Source: Calamus simplicifolius
Lineage: Eukaryota; Streptophyta; Magnoliopsida; Arecales; Arecaceae
Assembly: GCA_900491605.1 (NCBI GenBank)
Contig: UESW01005006.1
Coordinates: 124,001-188,000, forward strand
Length of the DNA: 64,000 nt
Reading direction: 5' to 3'
Positions within the stretch are counted from its first letter, which is position 1, and every line of letters begins with the position of its first letter. Under the pieces are notes generated by a model. The model was not told where the DNA came from. It saw nothing but the letters and a program-made list of their open reading frames with translations, and searched no databases. A program made the translations under genes and the position numbers. Below, piece after piece: positions 11,437-24,143 of the stretch.

Positions 11437-13482
11437 TGAAGGGAGAAACAATCTCCGAGGCATGCATGTTTTAAAAAATTGATAACAATTATCAATGCAA
11501 AAATTTAAAGATTACATACTAATCTATCTAACATGCATCAAGATCATATCTTTGCCTTGTATATAGGATCGATTGATCCAAAATATGCATATAAATAAAA
11601 CTATCAAGATCATATCTTGATCTTCAAGAAGAAGTCATACTTCTTATCTTGAAGCATGCCTTAAGATCTAGGGATCAATCACTTACCTTAAGGCAATTGG
11701 TAAATCCTTTTATGCTCTGCAGCCGTTCAATCGTCCGGCCTCTAGTATCGTCCACGCGAAGCCCCGAATGATCGGATTCCCGGGAGTGCTAGCTCGCGGA
11801 AAACGACTTTGCTGATCTTGAATCCTCCCACTTGAATTCTTCTTCTAAGATCCTCCAGGCTTCGCTAACACCAGAATCACCAGGATTTTCTATTCTAATT
11901 CTTTAGAAAATCAATTCACGACATATCGTGTGTTGTTTTTCTCTTCTGTGTAATCTGGTGAGGGATGTCCCTCTATTTATAGTCTCTTTTTAGCCAGCCA
12001 TTAAATTCTGACATTAAGAATTCTATCGTTTGGAAAAAATCAAAGAGACGCGAACCAAAGAGCCGCGGCGCTTGGTTAATTCCGACGTTCGGTGAAAACC
12101 AAGGAGACGTGGCATTTTGTTAATTCTGACGTCGGTTAAAGAGATGTGAATTCTAACACTTAAAATTCCATCGAGTTGATTCGAGGCATATTGAATTCGA
12201 TGGAAATGGTTTGGAGAATTAAATTAATACATTAAATTCTAAATGAGAATTTAATCTCTCAGATTTAGCCATCTCATCATATGAGATCTTATGCGAGAGG
12301 TTTGGGTTTAGGTGATGGTTTAATCTGATCTGAATTTATTGGACTGAACCCACATAGATCATGGTCCTAGCCCAAATCAAATTTGGCTAGTCCTGAATCT
12401 ATTTAAATCCAAATCAAGTCTAATTTCAAATCAATATTTGAAATTGACTAGTCCTTCTAATAGACTTAAACCAAATTGAATCTTATTCAATTGTACTTAA
12501 CCCAATTGAGATAATTCAATCAATCAAATTGATTAATTAAATCATATACGATTCTCAATCGTTGATCAGCAAATAGATCATCCTAGGAAACTTCTATGCG
12601 TGTGACTCTCTAGGTTCGAACCTAAGCCGGTAGCATAGAAACAACTTTCTATACTAATCGATGTGCCCATCTAGCAATGGAACCCGACGTCCGGATAGGT
12701 CGAAGAGTTGCCGAGCAAACTCCAAGAACCCTAAGAAACAGTTACCGTATAATTCATCCTCTTGACCACAAATGCTAAGGATGGCTTAAGAGCCTGTCAA
12801 CTCTAAATAGCAAATCCATAAAGTGATTTCAACTTTAGTGATCATGTGACTTTCACATGAAGTGCCTTGGCCAAGGTCTTGCTAAATTGAAACACAAGCA
12901 TTTCTCCTTTTAACGGGATAGGTCAAATTCCATCTTGATCCACAACTGACTACCACAAGTACTTGACTGCACCCAGTAACCTTTCGTAGCTGGATTAGAA
13001 ATCCAGGTGGTCCGGCACCAAGTACAATGAGTTGCTTGTAAGCCACTGGTTGTGATCTTCAGGTCTGAAGGATACTTATACCTATATCTTCTCGGATTAA
13101 CTCTTGACAGTAGAGTATCCAAAAATGAGTCACGTTCGGTGAAATGTACTCCTACACTTTCACCTGTATGTCATACCAGTGTCTCTACACTCCTTGGTTA
13201 AGAGGACAACCAACAAATATGATATACAACGTCCTATAATTGATAGTACTATGGCCCTGTCATAGTATATCATTTGGTCGCGAACTCTTTTAAGGACCTT
13301 CAAAGATAAATCCTCCTTTATCGTGAAGGAAGATCCTAAGGGCTTCATTACAATCAGGAGTATTAAGAAGATGTTCTTGTAATGAATAAACTGCCAAATA
13401 ACTTTTATTAATATATCAATTTATATACAATTTACATTAGCACAATCATCAAATGATTGGCTTTAGGATACAATTCCCAACA
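11437..13482 (-). repeat. 3' LTR of Copia-2
   Basis: 2046 bp, TG at 11437 and CA at 13481-13482, aligned with 19175-21268 over its whole length. It lacks short segments present in the 5' LTR, for example a duplicated stretch matching 19940-19980, so the two LTRs differ by indels as well as substitutions. No genes are seen inside. Confidence 0.95.
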
Positions 13483-13492
13483 AACTCCCACT
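13483..13492 (-). other. Polypurine tract of Copia-2
   Basis: AGTGGGAGTT on the minus strand, directly upstream of the 3' LTR start TGTTGGG. It primes plus-strand DNA synthesis in reverse transcription. Confidence 0.85.
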
Positions 13493-13496
13493 TAGC

Positions 13497-16400
13497 CTAA
13501 AGCCACTCATTACAGTATCTAATACCCATCTTCAACTTATAGTTGTCAAACTCCTTGATGCTGAGTGCTTTAGTAAATGGGTCACCTAGGTTTTCCTTTC
13601 CATCAATCTTCTGAAGATTTATGTCACCTCGGTCTACAATCTCTCGAATAAGATGAAACCGGCGCAGTATGTGCTTGGTGCGCTGATGTGCTCGTGGTTC
13701 CTTTGCTTGAGCTATGGCACCAGTGCTGTCACTGTACAACAGGACTGGTCCATCTATGGAAGGTGTCACTCCAAGCTCGGAGATGAACTTTCGCAGCCAC
13801 ACAGCTTCTTTCGCAGCATCTGATGCAGCGATGTACTCTGCCTCGCACACCGAATCTGCCACTGTATGTTGCTTGAAACTTTTCCAGCAAACAGCTCCAC
13901 CATTCAGGATAAACACGAAACCCGATACACTTTTGCTATCATCATGATCTGATTGAAAACTGGAATCAGTATATCCAACAAGTTTCAAATCAGACTCTCC
14001 ATAGACTAACCACTGGTCCTTAGTATTTCTCAAATACTTAAGGATTGTCTTAACAACTTGCCAGTGTTTTTCTCCTGGATCAGATTGGTATCTACTCACT
14101 ACTCCTAGTGAGTATGCCACATCTGGTCTTGTACATGTCATGGTGTACATAATCGATCCTACTGCCGAAGCATATGGAATTCGACTCATACGTTCTCTTT
14201 CATTAGGAGTTGTCGGACAATCCTTCTTAGAAAGATGAATTCCATGGCCTATCGGAAGATAGCCTTTCTTGGAATTCTCCATGCTAAACCTCTTTAGCAC
14301 TGTGTCAATGTACGTAGATTGGGATAAACCAAGCATCCTCTTAGATCTATCTCTATAGATCTTCATCCCTAGGATGTATGATGCTTCTCCCAGATCTTTC
14401 ATGGAGAATTGTGATGATAACCATGTCTTTATTCCTTGTAATGCAGGGATATCATTCCCGATTAAGAGAATATCATCCACATATAATACAAGAAATACAA
14501 TAACAGAATCGTTAGCCCATTTATAAATGCAAGGTTCTTCTTTATTTTTAATAAAGCCATAAGATTTGATCACTTTATCAAATCGTATGTTCCAACTCCT
14601 AGATGCTTGCTTAAGTCCATAAATAGACTTCTGTAGCCTGCACACTTTAGACTCGTCTTCAGATATAAAACCTTCAGGCTGTATCATATACACCTGTTCT
14701 TCTAAATCACCATTTAGAAAAGCGGTTTTAACATCCATCTGCCAAATCTCATAATCGAAGTGTGCTGCTATAGCTAGCATAATCCGAATGGATTTCAGCA
14801 TTGCCACAGGAGAAAACGTTTCGTCATAGTCAATACCATAACGTTGACGATACCCCTTAGCAACCAGACGTGCTTTATAGGTCTCAACCTTTCCGTCTGC
14901 GCCTCTTTTCCTCTTGAAAACCCACTTACACCCTATGGGTTTTATCCCTTCGGGTGGGTCAACTAATGTCCATACATTATTGTCCTTCATGGAATCAAGT
15001 TCGGATTTCATGGCATCAAGCCATTTATTAGAGTCAGTCCTTTGCATAGCATCCATATAGGTGATCGGATCCTCGTTGTTCTCATCGAGTTCAACAGGAT
15101 CATCATTCTGGACCAAGAAACCTAAGTATCTGTCCGGTTGATGTGGTACTCTACCAGATCGCCTTAATGGTGCATCTAAAATGGGTTTTGAGTTTGATCT
15201 AATCAACTCAGATTCTAAGGGTTCACTGGTTTGTGTTGTTCCTTCTACTTGATGAACTTCCTCAAGTTCAACATTAGAGCTATTTGTTCCTTCACTAAGG
15301 AACTCCTTTTCAAGAAAAACTGCTCTATTACTAATGAACAACTTTTGTTCTTCAGTATTGTAGAAGTAATATCCTTTGGTTTCTTTCGGATAGCCGATGA
15401 AAAAATATTTGTCAGATTTGGGTTCAAGTTTGTCTGATTTTGCACGTTTCACATAAGCCGGACACCCCCAGACTCTCAGATAGGTAATAACCGGTTTATG
15501 TCCATACCACATCTCATGTGGAGTTTTAGAAACAGACTTACTTGGAACCTTATTAAGAATATGACAAGCTGATTCTAATGCGTATCCCCAAAATGATATT
15601 GGCAAGCTTGCAAAACCCATCATGGACCGAACCATGTCTAACAGAGTTCGATTCCTTCTTTCCGACACACCGTTATGCTGCGGTGTTCCAGGAGGAGTCC
15701 ATTGGGAGAGAATCTCATTCTCTCTTAAATATGTCACAAATTCATTGGAAAGGTATTCGCCTCCTCGATCTGATCGAAGGGTCTTAATACATTTTCCTGT
15801 TTGTTTTTCTACTTCTTTATGATATAGTTTGAACATTTCAAACGACTCAGATTTATGTCTCATAAGATAGACATAACCGAACCTAGAAAGGTCGTCTGTA
15901 AAAGTAATGAAGTAGTAATATCCACCTTTGGCACAAGTGCTCATTGGTCCACATACATCAGTATGTACTAGACCAATAGCTCTTTGGCTCTTTCACCTTT
16001 TCCAGTAAAAGATGACTTGGTCATTTTACCAAGAAGACATGATTCACAGGTAGTTAATGATTCACAATCATCAACTCGAAGGATGCCCTCCTGAGTTAAC
16101 CTGTTTAATCTGTTCTTATTGATATGACCCAGCCGATGGTGCCAAAGATAAATATCTGTGACATCAGTTGTTCTAGGGCGCTTACTTGATTGTACACTAC
16201 ATTCACAGGCTGTGATAATATATAAATGCCATTAGATAAATGCCCAGTCATTACAGTGACTCCATTCATAATGATATTCAAAGTAACATCCTTTATTGAA
16301 ATTTCATAATGACTTTTGGCCAGAAGGCCTACAGAAATTACGTTCAACAAGAACGTTGGGCAAAAATGACAATCATTTAGTATAATGACATTTCTATTGA

Positions 16401-16593
16401 AAACTATTTCAAGAACTCCTAATGCCAGAACTGGAACTAATCTTCCATCGCCGACATTAAGGAATCTTTCATTGTCCTCAAATCTTCTGGTGACCTGTAG
16501 TCCCTGCAATGAATTGCAAATGTTAAAAGGACTCCCGGTATCCAATACCCAGGTCTGATTATCATATACAGAAAAATTACAAGGTGTTATCAT
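13497..16593 (-). pseudogene. Copia-2 pol (protease, integrase, RT, RNase H), nearly open
   Basis: From 16593: protease with DTGS, then a frameshift near 16185. The pre-integrase zinc region follows (HHRLGH, CESC), then a second frameshift near 15970. From 15944 an uninterrupted 815-residue frame covers most of integrase (Asp in LRSDRGGEY, Glu in GVSERRNR), the reverse transcriptase (KWVFKRKRG, AFLNGDLEE, YVDDILLIG) and RNase H (YTDSSFQSD, CEAEYIAASDAAKEAVW, YSDSTGAIA, FTKALS), ending NEWL at 13497. All RT and RNase H catalytic acids are present. The two early frameshifts stop it acting alone. Confidence 0.95.
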
Positions 16594-17464
16594 ATAAATA
16601 CCTTGTTGAGCAACATCTTGCTCCTTTTTCTTCTTTGGCCTGTTTGGATCAAGTGTGGCAATGTAAAGAGGACAGTTCCTCTTCCAGTGCCCTTGCATCT
16701 TGCAGTGAAAGCATTCAGCTTGACTTTTATCAACTTTCTTCTTCTGCATCTGACCCCTTATAGATGTCCTAGCATGTTGCACCTTTTTATTATTCTTTTT
16801 CTTCTTCCCTTTCCCAAAGGGTTTACGCCCTACCTTAGATCCTTCAACCACATTAACCAAACCCTTAGAGAGCTGGTTATCCTTCTCAAAGTTCTGTAAC
16901 AACCCCAACAAACCGTGGTAGTTGACTGCAGGCTTTGTCATTCGAAAATGAGTAAGGAAAGGTCGGAAGGATGGAGGCAAGGAATTCAGGATCGCATCTT
17001 TTCCCAACTGCTCATGTAAGGAAAGCCGAGCTTGCTTAGGAGTTCTATCTTCTCGATCATGTACAATACATGATCAGTGACAGGAGATCCATCCCTCATT
17101 CGAGCATTGAAAATAGCACAACTAGTCTTGTGCCTTTCAACATCGTCGGGTGTGCCGAAAGATTCATTCAACGCTTGAATGATTTCTTCTGGCTGAGCAT
17201 TCTCGAACCGGCGACCGAATTCATCGTTCATTGCTGCTAGCATGATACAACGCACGCTAGTTCTATCATTGAGCCACTTCTGATAAGTGTCTCTCTCAGA
17301 ACTTTGGGTGTTTGCATCAGGTATCTTTGGTGCAGGATTATTCAGAATATATAGAATCCTCTCATGCTCAAGGACGATCTTAAGTTTTCTGAACCAGCTA
17401 TTGAAATTGAACCATTCAACTTGTCAGTATCCAATAGGGACCTTAATGATAAATTAGTGGCCAT
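16594..17464 (-). pseudogene. Copia-2 gag with two frameshifts
   Basis: Gag starts at the ATG at 17464 (MATNLSLRSLLDTDKLNG). A one-base loss near 17410 shifts the frame before the NSWF segment. A second open stretch (17255 on) carries the capsid part with DEFGRRFENAQPEE. Another shift lies near 17012, after SKLGFP. The third stretch (17007 on) holds a Lys-rich tail and an intact zinc knuckle CFHCKMQGHWKRNC. It then runs directly into protease in the same frame, so gag and pol formed one polyprotein. Confidence 0.9.
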
Positions 17465-19160
17465 TTTCTGCATAAGGAAAAACTCAGTCTAAAGACTTGG
17501 ACTTTAGTCTAAAGATTCTTCCAAAATTAGCGATGTGTTCTGGGACTAAAGTTTATTCCATCTCAATTCTTCGGGGACCTTACCATATAAGGAAAAACTA
17601 AAGTTTATTAGTATATAAATTGATTCAGTCTAAAGACTTGGACTTTAGTCTAAAGATTCTACTATTTTGTTCAAATTGGCAGCCTCTACACCCCAATTCG
17701 AAGAATTATTCTTAATTCTTTAGCGGGCACTAAGATCTACATAAACTACATACAGGCCCAAGTGAAGCTTGGCTAACCCATATGCATCTAAGAGTAGGTT
17801 CAAAACCAATTGTTTCCCAAACAATTCTTAGTGTTCAGTTTTGCCCCATATACCTCTTCAGCAGGCATGAAGTGCCTCCACTGAAAGTTCTGGTTAGGTC
17901 CAACCATTAAATGATATAATCAGTGTAACCTATCAATAGACAACCAAGCCCGAGTGAAGCTCGGCTCACCTGACTGTTATTTAATAGTTACGCTGACTTA
18001 TCATATAATGAATGATAATTTCGATGGTTGACAAGCACCAGGCATGGAGTGCCTCCAATGATTATCAAGACATCGGACTCATTATCACCCACCTTAATGG
18101 GAGGCTATGATCTAGTTATCATATAACTATTTCATTTTAAGGACCTAATAATTTTAGAGGATTTAATAATATGAAGATAAATTGACTAATCAAGTTCTCC
18201 CACTGAATCTATGAAATCGGTAGAATGAAACAAGATTAAGTCAGGTTAAGTGGCACCTAAATCAGTCAGACTGATTTCCTTACAGGCATGGGTCAACCCG
18301 AATCAGGTAAATGATCTGAATCATAAATGGTTCACCACATTGACCAGGTGAGTGAGATCGATGGGAGGGATATGCCATTAACTCGTTAAAGACACATCAA
18401 TACGAGTAGCTCCCAATTAAAAACCATTCGATCGTTGATCCTAGAGCAACTTGCCAACCACCTTGACATCATATGGTTAACCAATTCTGATTTGACCATC
18501 TAAGAGATTCATGCTCAACCACGGAGCCTAATCTACTTCCATTTGGTTTAATCAAAGAGAAGGACTTGATCAACTACAACTATTGTTTGATTTAGAGCAT
18601 TCTTAACCTAATCTAATTAGATTTGATCAAATACTCTTATAGTCCAGTTGATTTAAACCTTAGGGTCTAACCCTTTATGGACCCGATTTAGCTAACCCAA
18701 AATTAAATATATTTCATGTTTACATGTCATATATTTCAATCAAGCATCATATGTATTATGTTACTACTCATAATTCCTATATTTAGATCATATCTAAAGA
18801 GATTATGAATTAACATTTGACATTCAAATTAGTCTCTCATAAATATTTGTATGTTTCATAACATAGACATCATGCCATCATATATCATATCTATGTTTTA
18901 TACTAAACATGCAAATATCATGTTTTTATACAACATCAATATGTATCAAATATAAATATTTTGAGAGTGTGTGTAATTAGTGTTTTGAAGCCAAAAATCA
19001 ATTTAAATTATTATGATAATATGTCACATAATACCTCGTTGAATGGGTAATTTGGATTTTCAATCTGACCGAATAGACCTGTGATTTGTTTTAGCCTTGA
19101 TTACACAATTAATAGGAGCATTAATTTACATGCAATAAATTAGATCAATACGAAACCATC
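17465..19160 (-). other. Copia-2 untranslated leader
   Basis: About 1.7 kb without a supported gene. A ~35-bp segment containing CAGTCTAAAGACTTGGAC occurs twice, at 17485 and 17636, and includes the short palindrome AGTCTAAAGACT. The rest is AT-rich. It corresponds to the leader of the genomic RNA. Confidence 0.7.
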
Positions 19161-19172
19161 GCTCTGATACCA
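19161..19172 (-). other. Primer-binding site of Copia-2 (initiator tRNA-Met)
   Basis: GCTCTGATACCA on the plus strand, identical to that of Copia-1, two bases from the 5' LTR edge at 19175. Confidence 0.95.
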
Positions 19173-19174
19173 TT

Positions 19175-21268
19175 TGAAGGGAGAAACAATCTCCGAGGCA
19201 TGCATGTTTTAAAAAATTGATAACAATTATCAATGCGGAAATTTAAAGATTACATACTAATCTATCTAACATGCATCAAGATCATATCTTTGCCTTGTAT
19301 ATAGGATCGATTGATCCAAAATATGCATATAAATAAAACTATCAAGATCATGTCTTGATCTTCAAGGCAAGAAGTCATACTTCTTATCTTGAAGCATGCC
19401 TTAAGATCTAGGGATCATATCACTTATCTTAAAGGCAATTGGTAAATCCTTTTATGCTCTGCAGCCGTTCAATCGTCCGGCCTCTAGTATCGTCCACGCG
19501 AAGACCCGAATGATCGGATTCCCGGGAGTGCTAGCTCGCGGAAAATGACTTTGCTGATCTTGAATCCTCCCACTTGAATTCTTCTTCTAGGATCCTCCAT
19601 ACTTCCGTTAGCACCAGAATCACCAGGATTTTCTATTCTAATTCTTTAGAAAATCAATTCACGACATATCGTGTGTTGTTTTTCTCTTCTGTGAAATCTG
19701 GTGAGGGATGTCCTCTATTTATAGTCTCTTTTTAGCCAGCCCATTAAATTCTGATATTAAGAATTCTGTCGTTTGGCAAAAGCAAAGAGACGCCAAACCA
19801 AAGAGCTGCGGCGCTTGGTTAATTCAGACGTTCGGTGAAAACCAAGGAGACGTGACGTTTTGTTAATTCCGACATCGGTGAGAACTAAATAGATGTGAAT
19901 TCTAACACTTAGAATTCCATCGCCTAGTTGATTCAAAGAGGCACATTAATTCCACTTTAATTCTAACACTTAGAATTCCGATGGAAATGGTTTGGTGAGG
20001 ATTAAATTAATACATTAAATTCTAAATGAGAATTTAATCTCTCATACATTTGTTATCTTATCATGTGAGATACTTATGCGAGAGGTTTGGTTTTAGGTGA
20101 TGGTTTAATCTGATCTGAATTTATTGGACTGAACCCACGTAGATCATGGTCCTAGCCCAAATCAAATTTGGCTAGTCCTGAATCTATTTAAATCCAAATC
20201 AAGTCTAATTTTAAATCAATATTTGAAATTGACTAGTCCTTCTAATAGACTTAAACCAAATTGAATCTTATTCAATTGTACTTAACCCAATTGAGATAAT
20301 TCAATCAATCAAATTGATTAATTAAATCATATACGATTCTCAATCGTTGATCAGCAAATAGATCATCCAAGGAAACTTCTATGCGTGTGACTCTCTAGGT
20401 TCGAACCTAAGCCGGTAGCATAGAAACAACTTTCTATACTAATCGATGTGCCCATCTAGCAATGGAACCCGACGTCTGGATAGGTCGAAGAGTTGCCGAG
20501 CAAACTCCAAGAACCCTAAGAAACAGTTACCGTATAATTCATCCTCTTGACAACAAATGCTAAGGATGGCTTAAGAGCCTGTCAACTCTAAATAGCAAAT
20601 CCATAAAGTGATTTCAATTTTAGTGATCATGTGACTTTCACATAAAGTGCCTTGACCAAGGTCTTGCTAAATTGAAACACAAGCATTTCTCCTTTTAACG
20701 GGATAGGTCAAATTCCATCTTGATCCACAACTGACTACCACAAGTACTTGACTGCACCCAGTAACCTTTCGTAGCTGGATTAGAAATCCAGGTGGTCTGG
20801 CACTCAAGTACAATGAGTTGCTTGTAAGCCACTGGGTGTGATCTTCAGGTCTGAATGATACTTATACCTATATCTTCTCGGATTAACTCTTGACAGTAGA
20901 GTATCCGAAAATGAGTCACGTTCGGTGAAATGTACTCCTACACTTTCACCTATATGTCATACGAGTGTCTCTACACTCCTTGGTTAAGAGGACAACCAAC
21001 AAATATGATATACAACATCCTATAATTGATAGTACTATGGCCCTATCATAGTATATCATATGGTCGCGAACCTTTTTGAGGACCTTCAAAGATAAATCCT
21101 CCTTTATCGTGAAGGAAGATCGTAAGGGCTTCATTACAATCAGGAGTATTAAGAAGATGTTCTTGTAATGAATAAAATGCTAAAAAACTTTTATTAATAT
21201 ATCAATTTATATATAATTTACATTAGCACAATCATCAAATGAATGGCTTTAGGATACAATTCCCAACA
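19175..21268 (-). repeat. 5' LTR of Copia-2
   Basis: 2094 bp, TG at 19175 and CA at 21267-21268. Homologous to 11437-13482 and more distantly to the Copia-1 LTR, sharing for example the phrase around GGATTAGAAATCC. Open frames inside it are not genes. Confidence 0.95.
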
Positions 21269-21273
21269 CTTTC

Positions 21274-22441
21274 GACGTGCTTTGGTTAAGCACACGAGGG
21301 GACGCTTGTGGGTATCTGTTCGAGGGGCGGACCTGTCCTCGACGGCCCCTCCCCCCAACTCCTATCTACTTCGGCTAGGGGTGGTCCGTGGGAGGGTGGG
21401 GACTTCATCACTGTTGGCCCCACAGCCACCAGCTCCTCCGTGGTCGCCCCTTCGGCCCCCGTCGCCTCTGGAGGGGTGCCAGCTGTCAGATCCAACTCTG
21501 GGACTGGTGGAGACCCGCGCTGCTCAGCCGGCGGAGGCGCCTGCGCAGCGCGATGCTTTGGGGCCGGCGCCTGCTGCTCCTCCCTTGGGCCCCCCTGGGC
21601 CCTCATCCGCTTGATCGCGGTCATCCTGACCATGGCAGTTGGAGGCTTCATTGCTGCACGGCATCTGTCAGAGTCAGTAAAAAAAAAGAAAGAAAAGGAA
21701 GAAAGTAGAAGGCGATTTGGTTAAGTATCGTGACTCTTGTTACTCACCGCTCTGGGAGGTGAGGCCTGCCAGCCGAAGATTCTCCTCCGACAGGAGCAAG
21801 TTGTATCTGGGGATGTCAGCAGTTAACAGTTGCCCCATCGCTTCTTGGTCTCCTGGGAGGACGATGGAGTTCATGTTGGGCCGAAGGTTGGGACCCCCCC
21901 ACCGGGACTTGACTGGACCAAGGTCAGCGAAAAAGAAGCAGGATTTTCACCCCTTAACCGAAGAGGGAAGAAGAAGTTTGAGGACTCGACCAGGTCGGGG
22001 CTGGAATAGCCACCAACCCGTCTGCTGCCTAAGGAAATAGAAGCTTCGAAAAAGGGAAAGTCGGGGGGTGATTTGGAGGTGGCTGCAAAGAATGAGAAAG
22101 GCGCAAATGGTCCTAAGGGAGTTCGGGACCAGTTGGGCAGGAGTCAGAGAGTAGTAGTCCAGCAAGCTAACAAAAAAGGGATGAAAGGGAAAGCGAAGCC
22201 CTAGCCTAAGGAAAATTTCGTAAATGGCCACTATGCCGGACTGGGAGGAAACTACCCTGTCGTCGGGAGTTGGGAGAAAGAGCCCCACCTCTCGGGGTAC
22301 ATGATAATGGGCCCTAATTTTGACTAAGTCTTGGCCCGTTACTGTGGAGGAGGTCCCCTCCGGAGATTCCACCCCCACCCTCGCGAAGGTGCTGGCTACC
22401 GCTTGGCGCATCCTCGCTGGGGCCCGGTCGGCCGCCGCCAA
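21274..22441 (-). pseudogene. Tat-A antisense gene, 5' half (Transposase_28-like domain)
   Basis: Starts at 22441 (MAAADRAPARM). Residues about 40-165 resemble the N-terminal domain annotated in plants as putative gypsy-type transposon, Transposase_28: VTGQDLVKIRAHYHVP, then YEIFLRLGLRFPFHPF. That first frame stops at 21947. Downstream, sequence encoding LLLSEENLRLAGLTSQ is followed by a GTGAGT donor near 21758 and a pyrimidine-rich acceptor near 21674. Then comes a Pro/Ala-rich linker (21651-21286). A TAA at about 21284-21286 breaks the frame just before the Copia-2 insertion; beyond the insertion it continues in frame at 11436. Exon limits before 21758 are uncertain. Molecular function is unknown. 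Confidence 0.75.
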
Positions 22442-23141
22442 GCATCCCCGTGCAGGGACTCTACTGGCGACCGGCCGCTAGGACAAAGGAAGATGGTCCT
22501 CCGAATCGGAAGACCACGAAGAAGAAGAAGGAGACGAAGAGGCGCGGAGCCTCGAAGGGGAAATACGGTCGTCAGATGGAGCTGAAGAGGTCTAGGATGG
22601 CGAGGAGGCCATGGAGAAGGTTTCGGGAAGAAGGAAGGATGGGGAGGAACAGAGGGCTAACCTGAAGGAAGAGATAGCGGGAGGCGATTCTCGGGTCGCA
22701 GAAGGAGCAGAGAGTTGGAAGAAGAAGATAACTGAAGCAGAATGGCGGATTCTCTGCCTTCGCCCGGGTTTTGTCAAATTTCAAATCGTTGCGCCTCGAT
22801 TTTCCAGCCACGCGGACTCCCGCTATAGGCTGGGCCACCTTGGCAAGTGTTCGGCGCGTGGAACAAACCACCGGCCAATGAGGTAACGCCGCTGACATCA
22901 GTGCCATGATGGCAATGATGGCGGCCGCTTTTCGCAAGCTTTAAAAGGACAACCCCATTTCGAGGACGATCGCAGCGAATTGGATGGACAGTAGCGATTG
23001 CCCCTTCACATCCCCCAAGTTCCCTGCGTTAAGTTATCGCTGCATCTGGAGACACGTGTATGAGAAAGTTGGCAATGGAAGGGGATCAGCCACTAAGAAC
23101 ATGATACCCCTTTCGCTTCGCCTGGGTGGCCTCACTCCGTC
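22442..23141. other. Spacer between antisense gene start and 3' LTR of Tat-A
   Basis: 700 bp, GC-rich on the left. It should hold the promoter and leader of the antisense gene, but no convincing TATA box for the minus strand was found. Open frames here are short and unsupported. Confidence 0.5.
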
Positions 23142-23159
23142 TCAGGGGTGGGGGGCATC
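23142..23159 (+). other. Polypurine tract of Tat-A
   Basis: A purine-rich run AGGGGTGGGGGG followed by CATC, immediately before the 3' LTR start TGATATGG. Confidence 0.75.
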
Positions 23160-23216
23160 TGATATGGCTGATCCTGCACCGTCAGGATTAATGGTAAAGG
23201 GAACTGATGGCGTCCC

Positions 23217-23645
23217 GCTCCAACCTCCAAGGTCTACCTCCGGGGTTCACCTCCGGAGCCAACCTCTGGGGCCCATCTCCAGAGCGAACCTCCAAGGTCC
23301 ACCTCCGAGGCCAACCTCCGGGGTCCTCCTCCAGAGCCAACCTTCGGAGCTAACCTCCGAGCTCTACCTCCGGGGCCCACCTCCGGAGCCAACCTCCGAG
23401 GTCCACCTCTAAGGCCAACCTTCGGGGTCCTTCTCCGGAGCCAACCTCCGGAGCCAACCTCCGGGGTCCTCCTCCGGAGCCAACCTCCGGAGCCAACCTC
23501 CGAGCTCCACCTCCGAGGCCAACCTCCGGGGTCCACCTCCGAGGTCCTCCTTCGGAGCCAACCTCTGAGCTCCACCTCCGAGGCCAACCTCCGGGGTCCA
23601 CCTCGAGGTCCTCCTCCAGAGCCAACCTCCGAGGTCGACTCTAGC
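23217..23645. repeat. Degenerate short tandem repeat in Tat-A U3
   Basis: About 430 bp made of ACCTCCGG / AACCTCCGA-type sub-units of 12-13 bp, often paired into 25-26 bp units such as GAGCCAACCTCCGAGG. It gives spurious Gly/Arg-rich open frames on the minus strand. Confidence 0.88.
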
Positions 23646-24136
23646 TTCCTTCAGCCCCTAGCTCCAACCATGACTTTAGGCAACCGTCACGGTCCAGCCA
23701 TTGGGGCTGATATCAATGGGCCACATGCACGCCGATGTGACCCACTACTCGCCTGATACGGTGCATCGCCATGCCTCATTAAGGCGTATGGTCTACTACA
23801 TGTCCATAACGGTACGTAGCCATATCCCGTTATGGTGTGCAACCCATTACTTGCCCACAACTACGTATGGCCGTATCCCGTTACGATGTACGACTCGTCA
23901 CTCGCTTGCAGCTGCATGTGGCCATACCTCTTAACGGCGCGTACCTAATACAGGCGCAGCGGCCCGACACTTGTAAGTCCATGCTGGCAGATGGCAACTC
24001 AAACGGGATACCTCTGACACACAGTAACGATGTGACCTGACATTACCAGGCCCCCCTTTTTGTCCGTTATCGGACGGAGATATCACGAAATCGGTAACCT
24101 TCTGGAAGCATGGAGAAGGAGAGATCTTTGAACAGG

Positions 24137-24143
24137 TATAAAA
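24137..24143 (+). promoter_or_regulatory. TATA box of the Tat-A LTR
   Basis: TATAAAA about 215 bp from the LTR end, positioned where the RNA polymerase II core promoter of an LTR is expected. Confidence 0.7.

Larger units (their letters stand above)
11437..21268 (-). mobile_element. Copia-2: complete Ty1/copia retrotransposon (9.8 kb)
   Basis: A full element on the minus strand with two LTRs (19175-21268 and 11437-13482), tRNA-Met primer-binding site, gag-pol, polypurine tract and a perfect 5-bp target duplication CTTTC. LTR ends are TG...CA and the element start reads TGTTGGGAATTG on its own strand. The protein is the same family as Copia-1 and fits the Angela/Tork group (inference). The last 815 residues of pol are still open, so it is younger than Copia-1, but gag and the early pol carry four frameshifts. 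Confidence 0.96.

Noticed and set aside
23234..23625. Gly/Arg/Trp-rich minus-strand open frames
   Set aside because: Translate the short GC-rich tandem repeat in the Tat-A LTR.
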